Shown here piece after piece: positions 35,982-45,946 of a stretch of DNA of 64,000 bases. How positions within the stretch are numbered: position 1 is the stretch's first letter; each line of letters begins with the position of its first letter. The DNA comes from CAVTJX01 sp963735175 (lineage in GTDB: Bacteria > Electryoneota > RPQS01): assembly GCA_963735175.1 (NCBI GenBank), contig CAVTJX010000016.1, positions 558,001 to 622,000 on the forward strand, written 5' to 3'. The notes below the pieces were generated by a model. The model searched no databases. It saw nothing but the letters and a program-made list of their open reading frames with translations, and was not told where the DNA came from. A program made the translations under genes and the position numbers.

Positions 35982-37172
35982 TTATTGATTGAGATCGAGA
36001 ATCAGCTTGACTTCGTCCTGCCCCATTTGCAGCTCTTCGGCAATGGCAGAGATGCTGCGGCCTTCGCGGTTCAGTTCGAGGACACGGCGCACGCGACGAT
36101 CCATGAGGCTTTCCTTCATTTCCTGTTCGCCGTCCAAAACGGGTTCCGGAACGGGATCAGGTTCAGGCGGTGCCACCGGGGCCACCGGCTTGGCCGCGCG
36201 GGGCGGCTCGGCGCTGACGGCTTTGTCCAGAGTTTCCAGATCGGTCGCCAGTTCGGTGTGCAGCTTCTTCGCGGCGCGCTCTTTGGCTTTCACGCTCGGC
36301 TTGCGTTCCGGCAGTTTGACAGACGGCAGTTTGAGCGTGGGCAGCCTGAAACCGCGCAATTTCAGTTTGGGCAGATGGCGCAGAAGCGCTCCGCCCAGGA
36401 GACCGGCAACAAAGACGGCGGCAAGTACTCCAAGCAAGCCGAAGTTCCGCAGCGGGAACGCGGGCAGCTTCCATTGCGGCAGATGCCAGCGCGGAGCTTT
36501 GGTGACCGGTGATACGGCTGGAGGCGTAACGCTGGGCGGTTGCGGGATCTGGTCGAGTATCTGACCTGTGAGCTGCTGGTAGATACCGGCTTCTGACAGG
36601 GCGCCCTGAGTATCGCCGCGCGAGAGATAATAATAGGCGAGAACGGCGTGAACGCGAGCAGGATCCATCGAGTCGGGGAGCAGCGGCTCGCGTTCGGCAA
36701 ACTTTGTGGGAATGGGCAGATCGCCGGGGATGTACACCGGCTTGGGATCGGGCTTGTCACTGTCGGTGACACGGGGAGCGAGATCGACGGCAAGACGGAA
36801 CGAAGCGCCGGGCAACGACATTTCCGACGGCGTCGCGTCGCGGGCGAGGGTGATTTCGAAAAGGACAGAGCCATCGCCTTCGCGGAACGCCTCGAGGCCT
36901 TTCACAAGCGAGAGACCGGACGGCAACGGGGGCAGAGTGAAATCTTCGGGAATCTCGACATTCGCAAAGCGCACCTCTACCTTTTGACCGCTTTTCAGCG
37001 TAATCCGGCCCTCGGCCGCCGCGGCGAATTCGAAAACGACACGGTCGAAGCGCTTATGCGGGCCGACGCGGACATCAATGAGCCGCGAAGGCGCGGCCGA
37101 CGCGACGGGCGCCACGGCGGACAGGAGCAGCGCGAACAGTAATGTGGTAAGGAAGGAAGCGCGGGCTATCAT
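35982..37172 (-). CDS. Exported, membrane-anchored protein with AMIN-like N-terminus and HTH-like C-terminus
   Basis: 396 residues: signal peptide (1-27), beta-rich AMIN-like domain (about 30-135, LIDVRVGPHKRFDRVVFEF), a helical TPR-like stretch (about 175-205), one membrane segment (about 250-273, LLGVLAAVFVAGLLGGALL), a basic Leu/Lys/Pro linker, and a cytoplasmic C-terminal DNA-binding-type helix pair (RRVLELNREGRSISAIAEELQMGQDEVKLIL). The last motif is found in DUF6115-type flagellar operon proteins. AMIN domains bind peptidoglycan or septal sites, so it may couple cell-wall position to flagellar assembly (inference). Confidence 0.6.
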   Translation of the reverse strand: MIARASFLTTLLFALLLSAVAPVASAAPSRLIDVRVGPHKRFDRVVFEFAAAAEGRITLKSGQKVEVRFANVEIPEDFTLPPLPSGLSLVKGLEAFREGDGSVLFEITLARDATPSEMSLPGASFRLAVDLAPRVTDSDKPDPKPVYIPGDLPIPTKFAEREPLLPDSMDPARVHAVLAYYYLSRGDTQGALSEAGIYQQLTGQILDQIPQPPSVTPPAVSPVTKAPRWHLPQWKLPAFPLRNFGLLGVLAAVFVAGLLGGALLRHLPKLKLRGFRLPTLKLPSVKLPERKPSVKAKERAAKKLHTELATDLETLDKAVSAEPPRAAKPVAPVAPPEPDPVPEPVLDGEQEMKESLMDRRVRRVLELNREGRSISAIAEELQMGQDEVKLILDLNQ

Positions 37173-37175
37173 AGG

Positions 37176-37466
37176 TTACACCGTGATGTCGAGATTGGTG
37201 TCGTGGTCGGGGGCGGAGGGACTCTGTGGCGAAGGTGGTGGCGTGTTGTCGCCGGGCGTAGCCGCCTCTTCCCCATCCTCATGCTCGTAAGTATCTTCGC
37301 CGAACTCGCGGGGTTGGTGGCGCTCGTGGCGCTCCTCGTCGGAAAGTTCGCGGATTTCATAAGCGAAATCACGCGCGGCGGCGCCGTGCCCATGCTCGGC
37401 CTGGCGCACACGGTTGACATATTCGGCCGTGCTTAACCGTTCTTGAGTTTCCAGAGGCCGGACCAT
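37176..37466 (-). CDS. Small acidic hypothetical protein
   Basis: 96 residues with GGAGGAG ahead of ATG 37466. The N-terminal half is charged and helical (YVNRVRQAEHGHGAAARDFAYEIREL); the C-terminal half is Glu/Asp-, His- and Pro-rich and probably disordered. No family is recognised. It is 3 bases from the AMIN-like gene and directly after fliA. Codon use matches the neighbours. Confidence 0.5.
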   Translation of the reverse strand: MVRPLETQERLSTAEYVNRVRQAEHGHGAAARDFAYEIRELSDEERHERHQPREFGEDTYEHEDGEEAATPGDNTPPPSPQSPSAPDHDTNLDITV

Positions 37467-37495
37467 CTGTCTCCTCCTGCCGAACTGGACGCCGC

Positions 37496-38263
37496 CTACC
37501 GGTTCATCGTCTGGCGGACTGTGCAGCGCAGTTTGAGAATCGCTTTGCTATGGATCTGCGAGACTCGCGACTCGGTGAGCTTGAGGACCTCGCCGATCTC
37601 CTTGAACGTCAGTTCTTCATAGTAGTAGAGGGCCAGCACCAGCTTCTCCTGTTCGGGCAGGTCCTTGAGGTTTTGCACGAGCAGGCCATGCAATTCGGCC
37701 TCCTCCACCCGTTCGTGACTCTGGTCCGAGGTAGGATCGGCGGCGCTTTCCCCCAGGGTCGCGCCATCGCGTCCCTGACCGGGGAAGGTGTCATCGAGGG
37801 AGAGCAGCACGGTGACGTTGACCTCGTCGAGCATGGCCTGATAACCCTCAAGGGAGAGTCCCAGCCGCTCCGCGAGTTCGACGTCGTCCGGCATGCGACC
37901 CAATTTCTGAGTCAGCTCCTCCATCGTCCGTTCGAGCTGGCGGGCCTTCTGACGCACGGATCGCGGCACCCAGTCGAGTTCCCGCAGACTGTCGACCATG
38001 GCGCCGCGGATGCGGTTCATGGCAAACGTTTCAAACTTAATGCCAAGCGTGGGATTAAAATTGTCGAGCGAGGAAAGCAAGCCCATGACGCCGGCCGAAA
38101 CGAGATCATCAAGGCGGACACTGCGGGGCAGGCTGCCCAGCATGCGGCTGGCGACGCGGCGCACGAGCGGCAAGTACTGCAACAGCAGTTTCTCGCGGAT
38201 TTCGGGGCTGCGAGACTGCGTGTATGCTTCCCAACTTGCGCAGGCGGGGTTAATGGCTTTCAT
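37496..38263 (-). CDS. fliA: Sigma-28 (FliA)
   Basis: 255 residues with sigma-70 regions 2 (LLQYLPLVRRVASRMLGSLPRSVRLDDLVSAGVMGLLSSLDNF, RIRGAMVDSLRELDWVPRSVRQ) and 4 (EQEKLVLALYYYEELTFKEIGEVLKLTESRVSQIHSKAILKLR). It is the FliA subfamily (DWVPR, FNPTLGIKFETFA). It directs RNA polymerase to late genes such as the flagellins and is inhibited by FlgM at 9175. Placed just after the small membrane gene and flhF. Confidence 0.96.
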   Translation of the reverse strand: MKAINPACASWEAYTQSRSPEIREKLLLQYLPLVRRVASRMLGSLPRSVRLDDLVSAGVMGLLSSLDNFNPTLGIKFETFAMNRIRGAMVDSLRELDWVPRSVRQKARQLERTMEELTQKLGRMPDDVELAERLGLSLEGYQAMLDEVNVTVLLSLDDTFPGQGRDGATLGESAADPTSDQSHERVEEAELHGLLVQNLKDLPEQEKLVLALYYYEELTFKEIGEVLKLTESRVSQIHSKAILKLRCTVRQTMNR

Positions 38264-38266
38264 GGC

Positions 38267-38545
38267 TTACCTGGCGCGCTCCACGGCCGGAGCTGGAGGT
38301 GGAGGCGATGCGACGGACGCATCGCTATCGGAAGATTGAGTTAATGCGCGGTAGGTGAGGCGGCGCAGCACCAGGTCCAAAACCCCACTACTGATATATA
38401 AGACGGCCCAGAGCACGGCGAGGCGGATGGCCAGAGTCGTGTAGGGCATCTCGCGAATCAGTCCGAATGCCGCCACCGCGAGCACGATGATGCGCCGCAG
38501 GAGCGTCAAAAGATTGCATAAGGGGGTGGCGGTGTTACGGGCCAT
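38267..38545 (-). CDS. Small membrane protein between flhF and fliA
   Basis: 92 residues with two predicted membrane segments (RIIVLAVAAFGLI; IRLAVLWAVLYISSGVLDLVL) and a Ser/Pro/Ala-rich C-terminal tail. No family is recognised. It occupies the place where flhG (MinD-like) normally lies between flhF and fliA. It is not itself a MinD-type protein, since no P-loop is present. Confidence 0.55.
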   Translation of the reverse strand: MARNTATPLCNLLTLLRRIIVLAVAAFGLIREMPYTTLAIRLAVLWAVLYISSGVLDLVLRRLTYRALTQSSDSDASVASPPPPAPAVERAR

Positions 38546-38552
38546 AGGTCGA

Positions 38553-39746
38553 TTATCTTACCATGGTCGCCGGGACAGGCATTGCGGGCACGTGCACAGG
38601 TTCGCTCAGGGCGATCCAGCGGCGCAGGTGCGCGGGAGTGAAACGTTCGAGTTTGCCGATGAAACCCTGACCGGTACTGATCCAGGCCACCGGCTTTTCC
38701 GTCGCCTTGACGACATTCAGCAGATAGCCGTGGCGCAAGGATTCGTCGATGCGCGTGAAACTCAGATGCGACAGGCCCACGTCGCGGAAGCGGCGGCCTT
38801 GATGAATGAGATCCTCGTCGCGTACGGCGGCATTCTGCACGAGATGAATCTCGTCGGGATCAAGCTGTTCGAAAAAGGCACGGAGTTGTTCGAGGCGTTC
38901 GGTCTCGCCCAGCGAACATCCCGGAGTGTCGATCAGAATGATCTCGCAGCTTGCCAGCCGCGCCAGCGCCTGGGCGCATTGATCGGGTTGAAAAACGACT
39001 TCCAGCGGCGCGCCGGCAATTCGGGCAAAGGTTTTAATCTGCTCGATCGCCGCCATGCGATGCGTATCGAGCGACAGCAGCCCGACTTTTCGCTTGGCAT
39101 AAGCGATCGGGTCGGAAGCCAGTTTCTGGACTAATGTGGTCTTGCCGGCGCCGGGGGAACCCACGAGGGCGATTTTATAACCAGTGCGGCGGCGAACCAG
39201 GGACTGCGGCGCGGGCCTGACCACTCGCGTCAGGCGGTTGATCAGGTAGTTCTCCACCGCTTGGGCAGAAACCAGCTCGTCGGCTCCCAACTGGACCAGG
39301 GCTTCCTGAGCGAGGTCTGTCGCCCATTGGGAGCTGACTCCCGCCTGTCCAAGGCTTTCCCAAACGCGGGCAAGTTCCCGTGGCATACTCGGCAAGTTAT
39401 TATAACGCAAATGCTTGCCGATGTCGGTCAGGTCTTCGCGAAGGCGGCGGATTTCGTCATTGAGGAGGGTAATGTCCATACTGGGTCGATCGGCCGTTTC
39501 GTGTTCGGCTGGCTGCTTGAATTCCCGCTCGAGAGTGTTCGCAAATTCGGGGCCAACTTGCAGATCCGCTTTAACTTCGTCGGGGAGTGCGGCCGTCACC
39601 TCGATCAGCTCACGGCCGAGGAAGTTCATGGCGCCACCGGACTTGACTTTTTCCGAGCGAATGATTAGCGCCTCTTCGCCGAGTGCCTCGCGGACGAGGG
39701 CAAGGGCTTCGCGCATCGTGGGGGCGGTGTACTTGTGAGCGTTCAT
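38553..39746 (-). CDS. flhF: SRP-type GTPase FlhF
   Basis: 397 residues. The N-terminal basic region starts HKYTAPTMREALALVREALGEEALIIRSEKV. The NG GTPase has the P-loop LVGSPGAGKTTLVQKL (about residue 185), LLSLDTHRMAAIEQI, DTPGCS (most FlhF have DTAG), and FTRIDESLRHGYLLNVV. FlhF localises the flagellum and recruits FliF at the pole. The expected partner FlhG is not in this window. Confidence 0.93.
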   Translation of the reverse strand: MNAHKYTAPTMREALALVREALGEEALIIRSEKVKSGGAMNFLGRELIEVTAALPDEVKADLQVGPEFANTLEREFKQPAEHETADRPSMDITLLNDEIRRLREDLTDIGKHLRYNNLPSMPRELARVWESLGQAGVSSQWATDLAQEALVQLGADELVSAQAVENYLINRLTRVVRPAPQSLVRRRTGYKIALVGSPGAGKTTLVQKLASDPIAYAKRKVGLLSLDTHRMAAIEQIKTFARIAGAPLEVVFQPDQCAQALARLASCEIILIDTPGCSLGETERLEQLRAFFEQLDPDEIHLVQNAAVRDEDLIHQGRRFRDVGLSHLSFTRIDESLRHGYLLNVVKATEKPVAWISTGQGFIGKLERFTPAHLRRWIALSEPVHVPAMPVPATMVR

Positions 39747-39752
39747 CGTGGA

Positions 39753-41850
39753 TTATCCTTCGAGGGTGACCATACCCATGGGGAAAACTTTGGTAGTCGC
39801 CGGCAGTTCGCCGATGGAAAGGACGATCAAATTCGGCATTTCAGGATCAACCATCCGGCGAATAAAGCCGCGCACGCCGGGCGCGGTTACGAGAATTGGC
39901 TGGAAGCCACGATTCAGCATTGTCTTGGCCTGGTCGCGCAGTTTGTCGATGAGTTTGCGCATCAGCGGCATGGGGAGGGCGAATTCGCTCCCTTCCTTGG
40001 CCGAAGATCGCAGGCCGTCCGCGATCATCTGTTCGAGACGTGGGTCAACCGTTAAAGCCGAAAGCTTGCCGGGCTCGTCCTCATAGCGATGCGCGATGGC
40101 GCTGGCGAGCGCGACGCGCACGGCCTCCGTGAGGAATTCCGGATCTTTGGTGACCGGCGCATAGTCGGCGAGGGTTTCGAGAATCGTGACCATGTCGCGG
40201 ATGGGCAGACCTTCGCGCAGCAGGTTTTGCAACACTTTCTGCACCTGCCCAATACCGAGCTGGCCGGGAATCAGCTCGTCGACGACCGTCTTGTGCGTTT
40301 TCTTCACGGCGTCGATGAGTTCCTGCACGGCATCGCGCGACATCAGGCGGTAACCCTCCTTCTTGAGGAGCTTCCGAAAGGTGAGTCACGACCACCGCCG
40401 CCGGCTCAATGACCGTGTAACCGGCGCCCTGAGCGTGTTCCTTGGTGGGGCGCGGAATCCACAGTGCGGGCAGATCAAAGCTCGGCTCGCGCGTCGGTAC
40501 GCCTTCGATCCGCGGCGCGCCCTCGCCCGGCGAAAGCGCGAGCAGCATGCTGGGCCGCAATTCGCTGCGAGCGATCTCGGTGCCGCGAATCTTTATCACG
40601 TAGATGTTCGGCGCAAGCTGCGTGTTGTCGCGGATGCGGACGGGAGGAATGACCTGGCCGGTTTGCAGCGCGAACTGCCGGCGCAGACTGGTGATCCGAT
40701 CCAGCAGATCGCCGCCGGGGCCGCCTTCGACGAGGGGAATCAGACCGTAGCCGATTTCAATTTCGAGTGGGTCAACGAGCACATAGTCTTCGACACGATC
40801 GGGTTTGCGCTTGGCCGCAGCGGCCTGCTCCAGATCCTCGGGCGTCGGCTGCGGGTGCTTCTGCGACTGAGCACTGATGCGGGCCAGAAAATACGTTGAA
40901 CCGGCGAGCACGAGGAACGGAATGGCGGGCATGCCCGGCGTAATGGCAAAGAAAGCCAGCACGCCCGAGGCGATATAAATGGCGCGGGGATATGCCAGAA
41001 GCTGCGACGTGATGGCATGGCCAAGGTTCGCTTCGGAAGCGGCGCGGGCGACCGTGATGCCGGCGGCAACGGACGTGATCAGCGCGGGGATTTGCGACAC
41101 GAGACCGTCGCCGACCGTGAGGACGGTGAAGGTCTGTAACGCCTGAGTAAAGCCCATCTTCATCTGGAACATGCCGACGGCGAAGCCGCCGAAGATGTTG
41201 ATGGCGACGATCATCAGCCCGGCCACGGCATCGCCGCGGACGAACTTGGAGGCGCCGTCCATCGCGCCGTAGAAATCGGATTCGCGGTGAATCTTCTCGC
41301 GGCGGCGGCGGGCCTCCTTTTCGTCAATCAGTCCCTGGTTAAGATCGGCGTCGATGGCCATCTGCTTGCCGGGCATGGCGTCGAGGGTGAACCGCGCGGC
41401 GACTTCGGCGATACGGCCCGAACCCTTGGTGATGACCACAAGGTTGATCACCACCAGCACGAGGAAGATGATGATGCCGACGACGTAATTGCCCTTGATG
41501 ACAAAGCCACCGAACGCCTGCACGACCTCTCCGGCATAGCCCTGGCCAAGAATCTGGCGCGTGGTGGCGACGTTCATCGCCAGACGGAAAAGCGTGGTAA
41601 CAAGGAGCAAGCCGGGAAAGACCGAGAATTCGAGCGGCTCTTTGACGTACAGCGCGGTGAGCAGAATCGCCAGCGATAATCCGATGGAGAGGGCGAGGCA
41701 GATGTCGATGAGAAACGTGGGAATGGGGATGACCATTACCACTACGACTCCGATCAGGGCCAACGCCATCATGACGTCGCTCTGGCCGAGCAGGCTCTTC
41801 ATGCGGTTGCCGCCGGCGGCGGGATTAACCTTGCTAGTCACTGCACTCAT
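39753..41850 (-). CDS. flhA: Flagellar export gate protein FlhA (one extra base)
   Basis: Eight membrane segments in the N-terminal half; FHIPEP-family patterns include LLVTTLFRLAMNVATTRQIL, GDAVAGLMIVAINIFGG and GFTQALQTFTVLTVGDGLVSQIPALI. The cytoplasmic half breaks near 40370 by one base; after the break comes KKEGYRLMSRDAVQELIDAVKKTHKTVVDELIPG and EEPGK-like sequence, running to MGMVTLEG. About 699 residues. FlhA forms the nonameric ring that receives chaperone-substrate complexes. Confidence 0.93.
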
Positions 41851-41856
41851 AGGTTA

Positions 41857-42932
41857 TCAGGCCACTCCAAAGAATTTGCGCTTCAGCTTGTACACGTAGG
41901 CCAGCACCTCAGCCACGGCTTTGTAGAGTTCCAACGGGATCTCCTGGCCGATTTCGACACTCTTGAACAGCGCGCGGGCCAGCGGCGGGTTCTCAATCAC
42001 GGGGATGTCGTGCTCACGGGCGATCTGCTTGATCTTTTCCGCCACTTTGCGCGCGCCCTTGGCGACCACGATGGGGCGGAGCCTTTGCTACGATCGTATT
42101 TCAGGGCCACGGCCAAGTGGATGGGGTTCGCCAGCACGACGTCGGCCTCGGGCACCTGCTTCATCATGCGGCGGTGGCTGTTCTTGAACATCAGCTCGCG
42201 GATCTTGCCCTTGACCTGCGGATCGCCTTCTGATTGCCGGCTTTCCTCCTTGACCTCTTCCTTCGTCATTTTGAGCGACTGTTCGAGCTCATAACGGTTA
42301 TAGAAGTAGTCGAGGATGCCGATAATCAATACAGAAAGCGAAGCGAGCAGAAACAGTCGTGAGACGATCTTCGCGATTGTGGGGGCGAGGGCTTCGACCG
42401 GCATCGCGGCCAGCGCGGCCACCTTGCCGAACTGCCCGGCAATCGTCAGGTAAACAACGCCGCCAACGATCACGATCTTCAGTATGCTCTTGCCCAGTTC
42501 GACCAGCGACTGCGTGGAGAACAATCGCTTGAAGCCCGTCAACGGGTTGATGCGCGAGAACTTGGGGGCGGCGACCTTGGGCGTGATTTTGAACCCCACC
42601 TGGGCGACGTTAACCGCCACGCCCATCGCCATCAATCCCAGAAACAGCGGCGCCAGCATCAGCGCCATCGCCTTCATTCCCTGCCACATGTAAATGGACA
42701 TGGAATCCTGGGTGATCTCGACCGTCCCCATGTTGCGAAAGAGCGTGACCATGATATCGCGCAACCCCGCCGTAATCCCCTTCCCGAACCACATCAACAG
42801 TAACGCCGCGGCAATCAGCATCATCGCCGAATTGAGTTCATTCGACTTGGTGACGCTGCCCTCTTCGCGCGCTTTCGCCCGGCGCCGCGGAGTGGGTTGT
42901 TCGGTCCTGCCGTCATTGGCCGCGGAACTCAT
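41857..42932 (-). CDS. flhB: Export gate substrate-switch protein FlhB (one base missing)
   Basis: Starts ANDGRTEQPTPRRRAKAREEG, followed by four membrane segments, then MTKEEVKEESRQSEGDPQVKGKI and the autocleavage site ANPIHLAVALKYD (NPTH variant with I). A base is missing in a C-run near 42078. Coding resumes IVVAKGARKVAEKIKQIAREH and FKSVEIGQEIPLELYKAVAEVLAYVY. About 358 residues. FlhB switches export from hook to filament substrates with FliK. Confidence 0.93.
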
Positions 42933-43703
42933 GGGGCTTTCAGCAGTTTCAGGAAGCCGGGAAGGCCGCGGGCAAAGGCGCTGTATTCAAAGGTGAAGAT
43001 CGAAGCCACCACCGTCAGCGTCGTCGCCATCATCAACAGCGTGACCGCCACCTTCAGCGGGAAACCGATGACAAATATGTTGAGTGACGGCGCGATGCGC
43101 GTCAGAATGCCGAGGCCGACATCCGTCAGCAGGAGCGTGATCATCAGCGGGGCCGCGAGACGAATGCCGTCGGCGAGTACCTGCCGGGCCATGGAGAGCG
43201 TCCACGTGCTGAAACGCGCGTCAATGCTGAAGCTGGCCGACGGGAATCACGCGCAAGCTGTCCGTCACCGCGCGGAGCATCACGTGGTGGCCGTCGAGCG
43301 ATAGAAATATCAGCATGGCGAGGGTATTGTAGAACTGGGCGACAATGGTGCTTTACTGCTCGGTCGCCGGATCGATGGCTGAGACCACCGAAAAACCCGC
43401 CTGAAACCCGATCAACTGCCCCGCGATGTCGACTCCCCAGAAGAGAAACTGTCCCGCGAATCCCAGCAGCACCCCACAGGCCGTCTCGCGCAACGCCAGC
43501 AGTGAGAAATCGATCAGTGTGCCGCTGGCGGGGGGCAGCGCCCCCAGCGAAGGCACCAGCAGCAGCGCGATCGCCGCCGCCAAACCGGCTTTCCCCATAC
43601 TGGGAAAGGCGGAATGACCGAAAATCGGCAGCACCGCAAACGCCGCCGTCAGGCGGATGAAGACGAGGGTAAAGAGTTCGATCCGGGCAATGTCAATGGG
43701 CAT
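42929..43703 (-). CDS. fliR: Export gate protein FliR (one in-frame TAA, one extra base)
   Basis: Starts PIDIARIELFTLVFIRLTAAFAVLPIFG with several membrane segments and ALRETACGVLLGFAGQFLFWGVDIAGQLIGFQAGFSVVSAIDPATEQ. At 43354 a TAA stop falls in frame, after which the same frame continues STIVAQFYNTLAMLIFLSLDGHH, the normal FliR continuation. A +1 shift near 43240 then leads to TLSMARQVLADGIRLAAPLMITLL and TLLMMATTLTVVASIF. Apart from these breaks it is complete, about 257 residues. FliR forms the export channel with FliP and FliQ. Confidence 0.85.
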
Positions 43704-43716
43704 GGGAGGACGCCAT

Positions 43717-44575
43717 TCAGGCCGCGCCCGCCAGTTGGTCAACCTGTTCCGGCAGAATATTCGCCAGCCGCTCCAGCAGCACGGTATAACTCGATTCGTC
43801 CAGTCCCGCGAGGGACAATGCGGTCTCGGGGAGAAGCGGATGGCGGCCGCCGCCGTCACCCACATCCAGCGTCCGCACCAGCGCGTCGGCTACGGCGACC
43901 GCCGCCGCCATGCCGGAATCGACCGGCGCGTCTGCCGGGCTGTGATGATAACCGATCGCATCGCGCAGGACCTGCGGCAGATTCCAATGCAGCGAAAGAT
44001 GGTTGCCGATTTCAGCATGAGTGACGCCCAGCACCTGGATCTTCGGCCTCGCACATCGTCATGTGCTCGCGATCGAAGAGCGTCACCACCTTCACAAAGT
44101 CGGCGTGCAGGTAGCGGTCGACGACGACCTTTCCCATATCGTGAATCAGTCCCGCGGTGAAGGCGATCTCCAGATCCACCCGGCGCGTTACCGCGGCGAC
44201 GGCTTTGGCCGCTGCCGCCACGCCCATGGAATGTCTCCAGAATTCCGCGCGGTTGAAACTGCCGACTCCGCCCTGCCGATCGAACATTTCCGAGACGGCG
44301 CCGGAAAGCACCAGCCCGCGCAACTGCGCCGTTCCCAGCACCATCACCGCATGCTGGATGCTGGTGACTTCGCGGCGCATTCCGAAATAGGAGGAATTGA
44401 CCATTTTCAGGATTCGCGTCGCCAGCGCCACGTCGCGTTCCACGAGGCGCGCCATGTCCTTCATCGAGGCATCCGGGTCCTCACCCATGTCCAGCAAACG
44501 AACCGCGACGTCCGGCAGGGTAGGCAATGCGGTGATATTGCGCAGCAGCGTGGCGACGCGTTCACGGTCGCTCAT
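43717..44575 (-). CDS. HDOD-domain protein inside the export operon (one extra base)
   Basis: Start at ATG 44575, overlapping the fliQ stop (ATGA). The HDOD domain is clear: ITALPTLPDVAVRLLDM, NSSYFGMRREVTSIQHAVMVLGTAQLRGLVLSG, GLIHDMGKVVVDRYL and, after a +1 correction near 44045, LGVTHAEIGNHLSLHWNLPQVLRDAIGYHHSPADA. About 286 residues and no other domain. HDOD proteins act as non-catalytic signalling outputs in bacteria, often with cyclic di-GMP or stress systems. Its place between fliQ and fliR suggests a link between a signal and the export apparatus (inference). Confidence 0.85.
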
Positions 44576-44841
44576 CGCGCCACCTGCGGAATGATCTGAA
44601 ATATGTAATGGAAGAAATCGGCGAGCTTGCCTGCCATCCACGGAATCGTGATCAGCAGCACGACCCCCGTGACCGCCAGCTTGGGAATGAAGGACAGCGT
44701 CATTTCGTTGATCTGCGTCACCGCCTGAAACATCGAGATCAGCACACCGACCACGAGCCCGGCCAAAAGCAGCGGCGCGCTGATGAGCAGCGCGGTCGTC
44801 AGCGCCTGGCTGGTTAAATAGAGGGCAAGTTCCTGGGTCAT
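44572..44841 (-). CDS. fliQ: Flagellar export protein FliQ
   Basis: 89 residues with two membrane segments: LTTALLISAPLLLAGLVVGVLISMFQAVTQINEMTLSFIPKL and VLLITIPWMAGKLADFFHYIF. This is a complete, undisturbed FliQ. It is part of the FliPQR export channel. Preceded by the fliP 3' end within 11 bases. Confidence 0.93.
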   Translation of the reverse strand: MTQELALYLTSQALTTALLISAPLLLAGLVVGVLISMFQAVTQINEMTLSFIPKLAVTGVVLLITIPWMAGKLADFFHYIFQIIPQVAR

Positions 44842-44851
44842 GGCAGTAGGG

Positions 44852-45602
44852 TTAACGGAAACTCTTTACAAGGGATTCGACAATCAGGTACCAGCCGTCG
44901 ACCATTACGAACAGGAGTATCTTGAATGGCAGACTGATCATCACCGGCGGCAGCATCATCATACCCATGGCGAGCAGGATGGAAGACACCACCATATCAA
45001 TGATAAGAAACGGCAGGTAGAGGACGAAACCGATCTGAAAGGCGATGCGCAGTTCACTGATCACGAAGGCCGGGACCAGCACGCCCAATCCCAACTCGGC
45101 AACGTTGTCCGGGCGCGGCTGACCGGACAGACTCGACGAACAGCGCCAGGTCACGCTCACGCACCTGGCGCAGCATAAAGTCTTTGAACGGTTGGGCCGC
45201 ATTGGTAAAGGCCGTCTTCTGGTCAATGGTCTTCGCCATGTAGGGCTTGAGGGCGGTGTCGTTCACCACGTTCAGCGTCGGCTGCATGACGAAGAAGGTG
45301 AGGATCAGCGCGAGACCGACGACGAGTTGCGCGGGCGGCACCTGGTTGGTGCCCATCGCCTGGCGCAGGAAGTGCAAAACGATGATGATGCGGGTGAAGC
45401 TCGTCATCATCAGCACGAGCGCCGGAGCCAGCGCCATCAGCGTCATCAGTCCGACGATCTGCAGCGTAGGGACCACGTCGCCGGGATCTCCGCCGCCCTG
45501 GGATACTTGCAGCGATATCTTCGGCAGCGTTTGCGCCGCCGCCGCATGCGCATATAGCACGAAAGCGAGTAATCCCGTCCCCATCCTCGTTAGCGTCTTC
45601 AT
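44852..45602 (-). CDS. fliP: Flagellar export protein FliP (one extra base)
   Basis: Starts at ATG 45602 with a signal peptide (GTGLLAFVLYAHAAAA) and FliP patterns MTLMALAPALVLMMTSFTRIIIVLHFLRQAMGTNQVPP. A +1 shift near 45130 separates FMLRQVRERDLALFVE from LSGQPRPDNVAELGLGVLVPAFVISEL and the final FLIIDMVVSSILLAMGMMMLPPVMISLPFKILLFVMVDGWYL. About 250 residues. Its start overlaps fliO by ATGA. Confidence 0.93.
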
Positions 45603-45946
45603 CGGTTCTCCGCCTTGCGCAGCAAATCGTGGAAACTCGATACGGCCTTTTTCTTCTTCGACAGCGCCTGCGTCACCTTCTCGCGTTCCGCGGGATCGGA
45701 GATTTCCATCAGTGTCGTCAGTGACTTTTCGGTGGCGCCCACCAGCAGGACGTGTGTCCCCACTTCCAACACATAGATTTGGCGCTTGGGACCGAGCACG
45801 CGAATCCCCAGCAATCGCCACCCCTCCGCGGCGCCGTCGCCCTGGGCAGGCGCGAGGTTAAAACGGCGGAAGAGCCAGGCCAGGGCGAAGATCACCCCCA
45901 GCACGGCCGTCAGCGCGGCGATCGTTTTCAGGAGTTGCAGCGCCAT
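45599..45946 (-). CDS. fliO: Flagellar biosynthesis protein FliO
   Basis: 115 residues, N-terminal membrane segment (IAALTAVLGVIFALAWLFRRF) and a cytoplasmic domain with the FliO pattern LLGIRVLGPKRQIYVLEVGTHVLLVGATEKSLTTL. FliO stabilises FliP during assembly. It overlaps the ends of fliP and touches fliN. The family varies, but position and pattern agree. Confidence 0.88.
   Translation of the reverse strand: MALQLLKTIAALTAVLGVIFALAWLFRRFNLAPAQGDGAAEGWRLLGIRVLGPKRQIYVLEVGTHVLLVGATEKSLTTLMEISDPAEREKVTQALSKKKKAVSSFHDLLRKAENR

Noticed and set aside
40365..40375. Programmed +1 ribosomal frameshifting as the explanation for the breaks
   Set aside because: The junctions share no slippery codon, stop codon or stimulator. 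Conserved proteins such as flgE would need four events each.
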